A model generated the notes under the pieces. The model was not told the DNA's origin. It did not search any database and was given only the letters and a program-made list of their open reading frames with translations. A stretch of 64,000 bases of DNA from assembly GCA_964023275.1 (NCBI GenBank), contig OZ029917.1:30890005-30954004 (forward strand), read 5' to 3'. This DNA is from Norana najaformis. Lineage: Eukaryota > Annelida > Clitellata > Crassiclitellata > Hormogastridae. The position numbers and the translations under genes were made by a program. Shown here in pieces: positions 1-10,136 of the stretch (position 1 is its first letter; every line of letters begins with the position of its first letter).

Positions 1-1087
1 TATTACTGAAATGTTACAAACTGGAAAGCGCCTACGTTTTTACACAGTAGAAGAAAAATTGGCGGCTGTCGATGCGTACGTAGCGATGAAAGTCAGGCCA
101 CGGTTTCTAAAGATATCTTAGTTAATGAGTCCACTCTTCGCGGAAATCTAATGGGCGAGGAGAATTTCTCCAAGCAAGCAGAGGTATTATTAATAGATTC
201 AAGAGATGCCATGGCATTTCTCAGGTGTTGATTTCAGGCGAAAGTCGATCTACCGACGAATTCGGCCGCGAGAGCATTTCCTTCTGAATTGAAACTGATT
301 ATACAGTCTGAAAACTATAATGATCAGCAGATTTATAAATGTGATGAAACTGCTTTATTTTCAAAGTTATTACCTGACAAAACTTTAGCATTTAATTGTG
401 AACTGCAAAAAAACAGCTGGCTTTTTTGCTGTAACAAATTTGAAGGAAATCATTTATTTAATTCAAAAAGCGTGGGATCAGGTTAAACTAAAGTCAATAG
501 AGAATTGCTGGTTGAAAGGTCTTGGAGATGCCTTTGCTCCAAAAGAGAAATCCAACAACTCGTCCAGCTATGACTCTGAAAATTCTGATGATCAAGACAA
601 CTCCCCTTCCTCTGAAAGATCTCTTCGCGGAAGCGACTCTGATCCTGTTTTCGATGGCTTCTCTGAAGAAATCATTCTAAAGGGTAACACAAAGGAAGAA
701 AAACGTAAGCTTCTTTATGATATGGTTCAAACTTTTAATTTAGACACTACTCCACAACTCATAGAAGAATGGTTGAAATTTGATGAATATGACTGTCCAA
801 CTGCTGAAATATTAACTGAAGTAGAAATAATTGCGTCTTGAGAAGGTACTACAAAAATAACGATGATGATAGCTATAATGAGGCTAATGTACCAACCGAT
901 GACGATGTCGAGATTGCTGCTGAAAACCGCCACTGAGTTTCACATACAGATGCTCTCAATGCGGCAGACGCTGAGAGGAACAAGGTGCTGAATACATCAA
1001 GCTTATACATCTACGACGACTTGCCGATTTTGTTAAAAAGAAAATGATTGAAAGCATGAAACAAGGCAAAATAACTGACTTTATGTA
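1..1087 (+). pseudogene. Decayed pogo/Tigger-like transposase
   Basis: Remnant of a DDE transposase of the pogo/Tigger (Tc1/mariner superfamily) type. Around bases 19-180, across one frameshift, lies a psq/CENP-B-like helix-turn-helix: TVEEKLAAVDA followed by SQATVSKDILVNESTLRG. From about 285 the start of the catalytic domain reads QIYKCDETALFSKLLPDKTLA, where the Asp in CDET is the expected first catalytic residue. After about 420 the frame jumps to sequence typical of the end of these proteins (AWDQVKLKSIENCWLKG), so the part that should carry the other two acidic residues is deleted. The coding remnant ends near 1087 in KQGKITDFM and a stop. Frameshifts, stops and the deletion make it inactive. 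The 5' end lies outside the window. Confidence 0.8.
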
Positions 1088-1483
1088 GCCACTTGCATAT
1101 AACGGACTTACTGCCTTTTTCAGAACAGTGAATGGACCTCTCTGAGCGTGACATGTAGTCTTCGTAAATAAAGCGTTGAAACCGCTAACCGTGGGCTTTT
1201 ATTTTAGGCTTCATCTTTTCATATATTTCAAATAATTACTGTTTCTTTCTGCTTCTTTCTGCATTTGAAATCATTAAACATGTATTGGTACTTTAGCAGA
1301 GCAAAAGGTGATATTTAGCTAATATTGGAGTTCGAGATTCGCCGACTACGCATTCATGCAAAGGTAGGCCATACTTGTATATTATTGCTATACCTAGGTG
1401 GTAGACTCGTTAGGCCGCGCACGCGTAACGCGCGGTTTCGACGGCGTGCCTCCCATTGGCCGTGTGTTAACGGAGTTTCACTG
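1088..1483 (+). mobile_element. 3' part and terminal inverted repeat of the pogo-like element
   Basis: Non-coding tail of the transposon. The last 21 or so bases (1463-1483) read TGTGTTAACGGAGTTTCACTG, whose reverse complement starts CAGTGAAACTCCGTTAACAC. This is the CAGTG...CGTTAAC layout typical of pogo/Tigger ends. It is followed directly by TA (1484-1485), the usual target dinucleotide. A similar terminal motif bounds the MITE at 24465-25047. Confidence 0.7.
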
Positions 1484-2338
1484 TATATTGTAGTTGATGT
1501 GCTTAGGGACCTCATGGCAGTGAAGGGATTTGAGAACTTGGATCATGTGATGGTGTTGAGGTTCTGATGACTGCATTCTGGAGGGTTTGAAGATGTTTCG
1601 TTTAAGATGAGTTGATGTTATAGAAGGGGGAGTTGCAGTAGCCAAGTTTGAAGTGAACAGTTGTACTTCACTGCTACTCTACAGGCAATTTTTAATCAAG
1701 TGTGGGGTGAAGTTGTTAGAGGTCACAAATATGCAAGTAACAAGTGCAAGATAACTGAGTAATGTGGTCGGCAAACGTAGGGTTTTGAAGAATGGCTCAA
1801 AGGTTAGTTTGTTTAATTGTTCATGGAGCCCAAGTTAGAGGAATTCTGTTTTTGAAAGCTTGAGGTATAGAAGGTTGGTGGTCATCCAGGAGGCTGATGA
1901 GATGAAGAGTTGTTTGTTGTGGGTGTAGAGGTGGATGTTGAAATCACAGTGAGGACAAATTAATAAGGTGTGGTGACAGCAACAGATGGAAAAAGTTGAA
2001 TTACTCAAGGAAAGCACTAGGTTTAACAGATTAAGATGATGATATAGGAGGTAGTTAGATACTGTAGGTTGTTAGTGTAGAAATAGTTAGTTTGAGAGTG
2101 AAAGATGATGATGGTATGCTGGGTGAGGAGAGGACGGTGGCTGGTTCACAGACGAAGAGGGCAGTGCCTCCTCCAAGATTAGAGCTTGAACTTTCTGATG
2201 AAGATTTTGACTGGTGGGTTGAGCTGATAAGTGAATAGCCATCAGGTTTGCAGCTAGCAAGTTCGGATTGAGTGGTTAGGAGGTTAGGTTATGGAGGGCA
2301 GTGTAGTGTTTTTTGTGGAGGAATGAATGGATGTTAAT
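1484..2338. other. Unassigned intergenic or intronic stretch
   Basis: About 850 bases, rich in G and A/T on the + strand, with many GGTTG/GTTGG words. No coding signal, transposon end or tandem repeat recognised. Confidence 0.5.
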
Positions 2339-2505
2339 TATTATTATTGTATTATTAATTAGTAACTTCTGTCACACCAGTGTCTAATGCACATGGCATC
2401 AGCCGATGGTGCACCAAAATCAAACCGCAGTCAGATTGGTATCCATAAGGATCAGTCCACTAAGACTAAGAGGCTGCCTGTGGTAGATAAACAACACTGG
2501 TCAAC
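2339..2505. repeat. SINE-like dispersed repeat, family A, copy 1
   Basis: Starts with an ATT-rich tract, then a segment containing CCAGTGTCTAATGCACA, GCCGATGGTGCACCAAAA and CAGTCCACTAAGAC. The same segment in the same order occurs at 6856-7020, and looser relatives are at 7355-7450 and 18680-18960. Read on the other strand, the ATT tract would be a 3' AAT tail, as in a SINE or short LINE end. Confidence 0.6.
2474..2493 (+). repeat. Left copy of a 20-bp direct repeat flanking the ORF unit
   Basis: TGCCTGTGGTAGATAAACAA occurs here and again at 4732-4751, just outside the right inverted repeat of the 2561-4732 unit. It also resembles a piece of SINE family A (TGGTGGATAAGCAAT at about 6995). The two copies may be an insertion duplication, or traces of the repeat that was the insertion target. 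Confidence 0.5.
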
Positions 2506-2710
2506 ATAGAAATCGTTACTGACTGGAAAAGGCCCTAATGTGTAGCATCTTGGTGTGCTGAACACGAATATAACCATATAAATGTTTTATTGGCTCTCGT
2601 TTTGAAAATATTTTATATAGTTCATTTTTTATGTTTCACCATGTAAATTTATGCAGTAGGACTGCGACAATATCCTAAATAAGTCTAGAATGATGTAATA
2701 TTCCACCTCA

Positions 2711-2830
2711 TTGCATAATCCCATCATGGACACATCATGCATAGTTGATTACGTCATTTTCTGATGCAATGTAAAACTACAGGCAGTCGGCTGCTGACGT
2801 AAGATGACGTCAGCAGTGTACTATATAAAG
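2711..2830 (+). promoter_or_regulatory. Compact bZIP-rich TATA promoter of the 2945 ORF
   Basis: In 120 bases there are several bZIP-type words: TTGCATAA (2711), TTACGTCAT (2749), TGATGCAAT (2763), TGACGTAAG (2795) and the perfect CRE palindrome TGACGTCA (2805-2812). A TATA box, TATATAAAG, follows at 2822-2830. The first ATG of the downstream ORF is at 2945, about 90 bases past the expected start site. The order CRE, TATA, ORF fits an RNA polymerase II core promoter inside the mobile unit. Confidence 0.55.
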
Positions 2831-2944
2831 CGAGTCGGAACGGTTGAGCATTTACAATATTACAGACTTTGTGCGAGACAGTTTAAGTTACTGTTTTATA
2901 AAACTATTATTACTTTATCCATTTAGATACAATACAGAACAGTA

Positions 2945-4597
2945 ATGCCTCGGAAGTGCGTAAATACTGTGGACAACTTTTGTTACATTTGTGGGGAAGT
3001 GACATTTGCCAACCAGAAGAAAAGTATCACTTATCAAGTCAAGAAGGCATATCATGCTCTCTTCGAATGCAAGGTTGGTGACCAAGACAAGCCATGGGCC
3101 CCGCATATATGCTGTGCTACATGTACAACACAGCTTTCACAGTGGTTGAATGGCAAAAGACCATCAATGCCGTTTGCAGTTCCCATGGTGTGGAGAGAGC
3201 AAAGCAACCACGTAGATGACTGTTACTTCTGCTTCGTTCCTCCTCTTTCCGGTGGAATAACGAAGCAAAAGAAGTCGACAATAGTCTACCCAAACATTCC
3301 GTCAGCATTGAGACCAGTTCCACATGGTGATGGACTTCCTATTCCAGAACCTCCAGCAGAATATACATGTTCTTCTCCTGGTCCGTCAGCGTGCAGTGAT
3401 CCCGATTTTCACTGTGGTGCATCATCAACCCCACACAGAATAACACAGGAAGAACTAAATGACCTTGTTCGTGATTTGGACTTATCCAAAAACAAGGCAG
3501 AATTGCTAGGATCAAGACTCCAACAATGGAATCTTCCAGAAGAAGATGTCACAATTACTTCATATAGAAAGCGCCATCAGCAGTTGGAACCTTTCTTTTT
3601 GAAGGAAGGTAATCTGGTATTCTGTTCCAATACTGACGACCTCATGAATGCCTTACAGATCACTCATGACCCACAAGAATGGAGACTCTTTGTAGACTCT
3701 TCAACACTGAGTCTTAAGGCTGTGCTTTTGCACAATGGAAACCGTCTTCCATCTATTCCATTAGCGCATGCTGTCCACATGAAAGAGACATACGATAACC
3801 TAAAACAGCTACTGCATTCCATTGACTATAACAGGTACAAATGGCACCTGTGTGGTGATTTGAAGGTAGTTGCCATTTTAATGGGACTGCAGCAATGATA
3901 TACAAAATATATGTGTTTCTTGTGTGAGTGGGATAGCCGAGCAAGAGAGTTGCACTACGTGCGGAAGGAATGGACTCCCAGACAAAACATGGCAGTTGGA
4001 CAGAAGAATATTCAGCACCCAGCTCTGGTCGAGGCTCACAAAATCCTACTACCACCCCTTCACATCAAACTAGGTTTGGTGAAGAACTTCGTGAAAGCCA
4101 TGGACCGCACTTCGCCAGCTTTCCGATACCTGCATGAAAAATTCCCTCGACTCAGCGAAGCAAAGATTAAAGAGGGAGTTTTTGTGGGTCCTCAGATTAG
4201 AGAACTCTTCAAAGATGACCGCTTCAACAACTTGCTGGAGGGTGATGCGAAACAAGCATGGAATGCTTTTCGTCTAGTGTCTACAGACTTTCTGGGGAAT
4301 GTTAGGGCAGAAAACTACAAGGAACTAGTAGAAGACATGCTCAAGCAATACCAGAAATTTCGCTGCAATATGTCTCTGAAGATGCATTTCCTTCATTCCC
4401 ATCTGGATTTCTTCCCTGACAACTGTGGTATGGTTAGTGACGAACATGGCGAAAGTTTTCATCAAGATATCGCAACAATGGAGCAAAGGTACCCGGGAAA
4501 ATGGTCCACTACAATGTTGGCTGACTACTGCTGGACACTACGCAGAGATGCTCCCGAACAGCTGTACAAGAGACAGGCAAAAAAATCTAAGAACTAG
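2945..4597 (+). pseudogene. 550-codon ORF of an uncharacterised invertebrate family, with one in-frame TGA
   Basis: Two open stretches (2945-3898 and 3911-4597) lie in the same frame, separated by a TGA at 3896-3898 and four sense codons, so this is one reading frame with a single stop rather than two genes. The first part begins MPRKCVNTVDNFCYICGE and has cysteine pairs at about C13-x2-C16, C57-x2-C60 and C93-x2-C96, a zinc-binding layout like ZAD-type fingers. The second part has CFLC early and a His/Asp-rich end (MHFLHSHLDFF, HGESFHQD, MLADYCW). I recognise it as a repetitive family seen in many invertebrate genomes, of unknown function and probably mobile. From memory of that family the TGA position is normally glycine (GGA to TGA is one change). 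Apart from the stop it looks intact, so the lesion may be young. Confidence 0.65.
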
Positions 4598-4731
4598 TCT
4601 ATGGCCTGGTTTTTACAAATATTAACTGTAAGTGTATCACTATTGGCATGCATTGTGCGATATAAAATTACTTCATTTCAGATTACAAAAAAACTAGAGC
4701 CAATTCGGCATTTTCACTGTCATATTCGTGT

Positions 4732-4751
4732 TGCCTGTGGTAGATAAACAA
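4732..4751 (+). repeat. Right copy of the 20-bp direct repeat
   Basis: Identical to 2474-2493. It begins at the last base or so of the right inverted repeat of the 2561-4732 unit. Confidence 0.5.
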
Positions 4752-4949
4752 TTTGGAAAAGTAAGGCTTAAGTGGAGTAAGCTTGTTCAGCAAGAGCAGT
4801 TCTAGTCCTATGTATGACCAGATAAAGAATTTCAGATGAACTGGTTGAGTAACAGTAAGTCTGGGGAATGATGACTCATTTTAAGTATTGTGGTTGGTGA
4901 GAGATTAATGTTTTATAGACTGTAAGCCCCAAGTTGAAATGCTGAACTT

Positions 4950-6130
4950 TGCTGAACTGGAAGCCATTGCTAAGATTTGAGTGCAGGAGTTGTATTGCTG
5001 ATATTTTATCTCCAACAACTCCATTTGTTTTCTTAATTTTTCCCATTTGGCAGCTATTTTTCTTTTCCTTCAGTGCTGCTTTCCCTTGCTCTGTGATGAA
5101 TGTTCTTGCCTTTCTGCTTCTGCTTGTTCCAAACTCTCTTTGAATTTACATCATGGGCATTGCATTATTCTCATATCACTACGAAGGATTACAAAGCCAA
5201 TCATAAACAGTAGATATATTTGTGATTGCTACAGAAGTTTAACTTGAAGAGTTTAAATATTAAGAGTTAATTGGAGATAATGCAAAGAAATCTTCTTGCC
5301 TTGAGGCCATAGTTGGGCATGAGACGAAGCTATGAAACGTTGGACAAAATTCTCATTGGCAACTCCTCTTATCTGCCTCTCAACTCCTCTTATCTGGCCT
5401 GCTGTTGGAGAACATAGTAAGTACGAAATCAATTGCCTATTTGTCAGTAGTCTGTGTTTCTCCTCTTTCGCTTTCTCCTAACTTCTCAACTCCTCTTGTC
5501 TGGCCTGCTGTGCACGCTGTTCTAAAATTCATGCTCTTTCTTTTTATTCCTCATGCTATTTCTTTGCTTGGATCAGTTGCTGTTGGATCTCTTCATCAGT
5601 TTTGCTCACCTTCTCAAATTCACTTGTTTGCTTACGCCTTTTTTATTAGAAGCCTTTGCAATCTTTCCTCAACTGTTCCAATTGAATGTCGAACTGCTTC
5701 CACTGCAACTCAGGTTCTTCTTTTCGCACCTGTTCAACTTCCTTTCATGCATGTTGGCTTCTTCTATAGTTTGTTCCGCACTCTCCTTTTCATCCTGCCT
5801 GAAGCTTTCTGCCTTCTCTTGCTCCCTCTCCGTGCATAATTTTTCTTGCATCATTTCCCTTTCCTCTCGTTTGTGTCTTTCCTCTTTCTCTTTCTCCGCT
5901 AGTCTGCATTTCTCCTCTTTCTCTTCTTTCATCATCATCCACTGTGTTAACATTTCCACAGACATTGGCCTGGTCAGTTTTATTGTTTTCCACCGTGTCC
6001 CCCCCCCACTGGACCTTCCTCTTTATCTTATCTGAGCCAGACCTCTGTGAGACATATAGCCTCCTGAGATATATCTTTAATCTCTTTATAACCAGCCTTC
6101 ATCAGTGCCTTTTTCATATTTTTGGATGAC
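4950..6130 (-). pseudogene. Gag-like fragment of an LTR retroelement, interrupted
   Basis: Read on the minus strand from 6130, the translation starts MSSKNMKKALMKAGYKEI, then, after frameshifts, continues at 5965 as MSVEMLTQWMMMKEEKEEK followed by a long Lys/Glu/Arg-rich coiled-coil-like run to about 5669. A further Lys/Glu-rich piece (AKWEKLRKQMELLEIKYQQ) appears beyond the left repeat arm, near 5050-4985. A short N-terminal domain followed by a charged helical region is common in Gypsy-like gag proteins of invertebrates; no protease or reverse transcriptase is present. The + strand of this region is accordingly C/T-rich, and the + strand ORFs here are shadows. Confidence 0.5.
5141..5440 (+). 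repeat. Left arm of a ~280-bp inverted repeat (probable solo LTR)
   Basis: This segment matches the reverse complement of 6268-6541 over nearly its whole length, for example GGGCATTGCATTATT, TTTGTGATTGCTACAGAAG, AAGAAATCTTCTTGCC and AGTACGAAATCAA. The left arm carries one extra CT-rich insertion near 5360-5405. It sits inside the gag-like remnant, whereas the right arm lies just upstream of the gag start. The left arm is therefore best read as a second terminal repeat inserted in reverse into the element. Confidence 0.6.
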
Positions 6131-6267
6131 ATTTTCTTTATGTTTAGTTGTTTATCAACTATTAGATGCATCATCTTAGTTGTTTACTTCACTGATCCAC
6201 ATCCAGAAATCAGTCTTTAAAATTTCAAGTGAACTTTTCTTTGTCTTTACTTTACAGTCAGTGTTAC

Positions 6268-6541
6268 TGTACTTACATTTTTGGTAGGCTGTTGATTTCG
6301 TACTTGCCGTGTTCTTCAGAGTTTCATAGCTTTGTCTCATGCCCAGCTATGGCCTTGAAGGAAGAAGATTTCTTTGCCTTATTTACAAACCAAATGCAGT
6401 GAACATCAATAATTCTTGAATTGTACTCTTATTTGAGTTAAACTTCTGTAGCAATCACAAATAAATTCACTGTTTGTGATTTGGCTTCATGATCCTTCGT
6501 AGTAATTCACAAATAATGCAATGCCCGTGATGTGAATTTGA
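6268..6541 (-). repeat. Right arm of the inverted repeat (probable 5' LTR or leader of the gag element)
   Basis: Reverse-complement partner of 5141-5440. It lies upstream of the gag-like start at 6130 on the minus strand, where a 5' LTR or leader would be. The exact ends could not be set. Confidence 0.55.
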
Positions 6542-6855
6542 AAATACTGCTGCCTGCTCTACTAATTTTAGGTAAGATCTGTTATACTGTACTTCACTGC
6601 CTTATGCGCTACTTATAACATCTTGCATGAATTAACATGGCCTATTTCAACATAAAGTCACGAATGGGGCTGCTGTTTTGATTTGTATTGAGTTTCTTCA
6701 CATAAATCCGTAGAGTTTCTCCAAATTCTACTTCACTACTATATCATTTTACTCTCATCATATTGAAGGCCTAACTTCGACTCTGTTATACAGACAGAAC
6801 AAAAGTATGTATATATACTGTCTATATCTCACTCAGACTCATATATTTTTCTTGC

Positions 6856-7020
6856 CTAATTATTATTATTATAACTAATTAATAGCTTCTATCATGCCAG
6901 TGTCTAATGCACAAGACATTAGCCGATGGTGCACCAAAACCAAGCCACAATGAGGTCAATGTCCAAAAGGTCAGTCCACTAAGACGGAGAGGCGTTCTGG
7001 TGGATAAGCAATATAAAAAT
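6856..7020. repeat. SINE-like dispersed repeat, family A, copy 2
   Basis: Shares ATTATTATTATTATAACTAA, CCAGTGTCTAATGCACA, GCCGATGGTGCACCAAAA and GGTCAGTCCACTAAGAC with 2339-2505, in the same order and orientation. Confidence 0.6.
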
Positions 7021-7021
7021 G

Positions 7022-7100
7022 ATGTCTTAAGCCTGAGCAAGCCTAGACATGTATGAGTGTCTAGACTTGTTCAGGCTTAAAACTTATCAAATGTATCCAA
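7022..7100. repeat. Short inverted repeat (hairpin-forming)
   Basis: TTAAGCCTGAGCAAGCCTAGAC (7027-7048) and GTCTAGACTTGTTCAGGCTTAA (7060-7081) are inverted near-copies separated by about 11 bases. Transcribed, this would fold into a long-stemmed hairpin. It may be the tip of a foldback element. Confidence 0.55.
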
Positions 7101-7354
7101 ATGTATGCTATGCTGCACATGTCCACCAATGCATGCTTGAGTAGTACCTGCATTCAGGTTTCCCTGTGCCTTCTAATACAGGGTATTCATAAAACATGCT
7201 GGCAAAATATTTTGCTGGTTTTAAGGTTAGAACATGAAAGAGCTGTGCATCTGTTTCATTGGGGCCTGCTTGCTTCTGAACATCTATTTGGTTCATATCT
7301 TACATGATTTGACTGTCTTTTGTCTGCATCTAATCTAATGTAACCTAATCTAAA

Positions 7355-7450
7355 GACTTCTACAGCATCATTATCATAATGCCCAAGGCATCAGTCAATG
7401 GTCGCTTCAAGTCAAAACTGCAGTCAAAAATCATGAACCGTTGGAGAAGC
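7355..7450. repeat. SINE-like dispersed repeat, family A, diverged copy
   Basis: ACTTCTACAGCATCATTATC...GGCATCAGTCAATGGTCGC...AAACTGCAGTCA follows the same motif order as 2353-2440 and 18690-18770 with more divergence. Confidence 0.4.
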
Positions 7451-7963
7451 CGAGTCAAATTCTGATAGGTCAGAGAAACCAGAAGCCATGCTGTAGTGGA
7501 AAACATGTGTTTTTAGCACAGCTCTGTACGCATGTGAGGCATGGACAATCAAAAAGACGGATAAAGATAAGATATTAGCATTTGAAATGTACTGCTATGG
7601 ACGAGTTTTTCATCTGAATTGGACAATGAAGGTAACAAATACGGAGGTCCGAAGAAGACTGAGCATAAAAGAAGATCTAATACAAGTAATAATGAGAAGG
7701 AAATTACGCTTGTTTGGACATATATGCAGGATGGATGACAGTAGAAAAATAAAAAGCGTGATGATGGGAATTATGGACGGAAACGGGAGACGAGGAAGAC
7801 CTAATAGGGAGTGGACAGATGATATAAGGGATTGGTGTAAGCAAGACTTGCACACCTTGATAAGAACAGCACAAGATCGGGAACTGTGGAGACAAATGAC
7901 AATGCATGCAGTGGACACCTACGGGCTCTCGGCCCATGGATCATGATGATGATGATGATGATG
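7450..7963 (+). mobile_element. 3' end of a non-LTR retrotransposon (LINE) with GAT tail
   Basis: The open frame 7587-7946 translates to a typical C-terminal region of LINE reverse-transcriptase ORFs: AFEMYCYGRVFHLNWTMKVT, then RRKLRLFGHICRMDD, then GRRGRPNREWTDDIRDW. Upstream, ACEAWTIKK matches the usual preceding motif. It ends in a (GAT)n microsatellite at about 7944-7963, a common kind of LINE tail. The catalytic reverse transcriptase core is absent, so this is a 5'-truncated copy. Confidence 0.75.
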
Positions 7964-8170
7964 CTGTAGTGGGCAAGTTGGGAGGGGCGAGTCAAATTTA
8001 GACCTGAATGTCATAAAAGAATTTAATTGACAGAACGAACTGAACTGGGCAGTGAATCCTAAATCATTGGAAACAGGTTGGATTTGTTTTTGACATGGTT
8101 CAGTTACCACTAATAAGATTCATTCAGTTTTCTTTCAGTAGCCATCATGATAGCATTGGCCTGGCTTCAT

Positions 8171-8183
8171 GTTGCCTAGCAAC
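8171..8183. promoter_or_regulatory. X-box-like palindrome (possible RFX site)
   Basis: GTTGCCTAGCAAC is a 13-bp palindrome with both half-sites (GTTGCC and GCAAC) matching the RFX/EF-C type consensus. Only sequence similarity supports it; no promoter is visible next to it. Confidence 0.3.
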
Positions 8184-8493
8184 CATGTGCCATTACCCTT
8201 CTATTTTAAGGACTTGTTAGCCTAGACACCGATTGACAGATAGAGCTGGAACTGAGTTATGTGTGGCTAAAGTAAATCCGGTTTTACTGAGATTGATTTT
8301 GCCATCAGTGTTCCTGTCGTTCAGTTGTTCAGTCGTTAGGCTAAGATGCCAGCTGAAGCTTGGCTCAATTTTCTTTCACTTATCTTGGGAAATGGTTGTC
8401 ATGAATATTTGGATGAAAACGGTCTGATGTGTTTTGCCCAAGAAGTGGGAGAATAGGACATTCTGAGAACAGGCATTCATATTGTCTGGCACA

Positions 8494-8524
<31 letters not shown>
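8494..8524. repeat. (CTG)n microsatellite
   Basis: Tandem GCT/CTG with one TACTGC interruption. It is not in any recognised exon; the Ala- and Ser-rich minus-strand ORFs here are artefacts of the repeat. Confidence 0.85.
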
Positions 8525-10136
8525 ACAGGGTCTTCTGTGCACTGGCACTCCTGTCTGTCCTGATCATCACGTTTGCTTATTTCCAGAGTGTTTCTCAGCC
8601 CTTCATCTAGCATTTGGTAAGCTCTGACAGGCATATTCTTCAGTTTAGTATTAGTGCCTTTTCTGTCCTCTAGCTGTATCTGTCTGTCTGTCTCAGTGCT
8701 TATTTGTGCAAACTTATGCTAGGAGCCTTTGCCATCTGATCCTGCTCTGGAATATTCGGGATAATATCCTTATGCTCAGCAGCCATCTAGACATCTTTGT
8801 GCTGGTTTTCTAACTAAAATCAGAAAAGTGTGATGCTTCGGTGTGAACGAACACCACTAACATGGAAATTACTGCATTTGGTTGTTGCTTGGAGCAACCA
8901 CAACAAAAACCTTTTCATCTGTTATCATGACAACACTTTAAAATAATGTTTCAACAACTAATGGGGCTGTCAGCTCATTTTCACAGAGACAGTTAGCCTG
9001 ATGGTCTCTGGGAACTCTTGAGATCTTTGCTTTGTCAAATGCTGCAAGTAGGTGAAATGTCACTGATTGACCCAGGTTGTGAAAGCATGTCTCCTGTGTA
9101 ACTTGAAGCTGTGAACAGGAATAGCCTGTTGGATATGCTGAACACAGGCACCAGTTGATCAATTTTCCCCACATATTTGGCAGTACACAGACTTCCAGTT
9201 CCTAGTTGACATTTTCCAGTAGACTGTTGAGTCATTGTAGCTCAACAGCTCTTGTAAACTGATCAGACTTGTCAGAGTGAAACTGAACTTAGTGTTTGGC
9301 TTTACTTTAATTAAAAATCCCACAGACTTGCATTTATTAGAGACAGCCAGTATATGTTTTCAAAAGTTTTATCAGTATTATTCTATGACTCACAGTTGAA
9401 TGTAACTGTCCAAGTGTTGTTGATGGACCAGCCTCCTACATTACAAGTATATGTCTTGTCACATAGAATGTTGTTAACACTCTCAAAAATTGGCAAGGAT
9501 GCTGGGAAATTCAGAATGCCTTTTGGGATTAACGGTTGTATTTGCTGTTTGCCTCATGAATTTTCTTCATAGTTGACCTTTCAAGTTTAGTGTGTAAGGT
9601 AAGGACTGTCTTTGAGAGGCCTTAAATATCTGTCCTATGCTGTCCAGAAAGGTATCTGCACAAAGTGCACTCTGCCGTCCTAGTGACTTGATATGCCGGG
9701 TATGTTGGAAGTAGTTGGAAGACTCTTGCGGTTATAGTTTGAGGGCTACGTGAACCATTGCATGCTTTCTCTAGTTGCCAATTTTTTAGGCAGATTGGAA
9801 TTTAAAATATTCTGGCATTGATTGCTCTGAATGGTTTCCAACAGCAACACTTGGAAGGAGTGTTGAGGGATGGAGTGAATTTACTTGCATGAAAGACTGG
9901 CGGTGATGGCAGTGGGTGGTGGTAGTTGGTGATGGAAGAGTCTGCTAATGGCGCATGTAGTCCGTCTGTGGTTGTTGACAGTTTGTGGATTATGCGTGTC
10001 CAGTGGCAGGTGGCATAACCTCTGAAGAGGAATTCGCTCAGAGGAAATTGGTTCTGTATGTCGTTCCGTTCATGATGTTACCGTCCATTCTGATTTAGAC
10101 TTAACCTCTAGGAAAAGCTTGGGTTTAGGGTGAATT

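Larger units (their letters stand above)
2561..4732 (+). mobile_element. Putative DNA-transposon-like unit with inverted ends
   Basis: The left end starts AACACGAATATAACC and continues to ATTGGCTCTCGTTTT (about 2612). The right end, read as reverse complement, starts AACACGAATATGACAG at 4732 and continues to ATTGGCTCTAGTTTT. These imperfect inverted repeats of about 50 bp enclose a promoter-like segment and one long ORF (2945-4597). The family could not be named: no DDE motif was identified. A direct 20-mer lies immediately to the right and 67 bp outside the left end. A mobile element is the simplest reading of inverted ends around a single intronless ORF. Confidence 0.5.
7964..10136. other. 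Non-coding stretch with one CTG microsatellite and an X-box-like site
   Basis: No gene or transposon recognised. Holds an X-box-like palindrome (8171-8183) and a CTG tract (8494-8524). ORFs here are short and lack family features. Confidence 0.5.

Noticed and set aside
5405..6035. Leu/Phe/Ser-rich + strand ORFs of 144 and 160 codons resembling membrane proteins
   Set aside because: They are the antisense of the Lys/Glu-rich gag-like region on the minus strand; the hydrophobic look is an artefact of the C/T-rich strand.
8376..8634. Ala-rich and Ser-rich minus-strand ORFs
   Set aside because: Produced by the CTG microsatellite in two frames.
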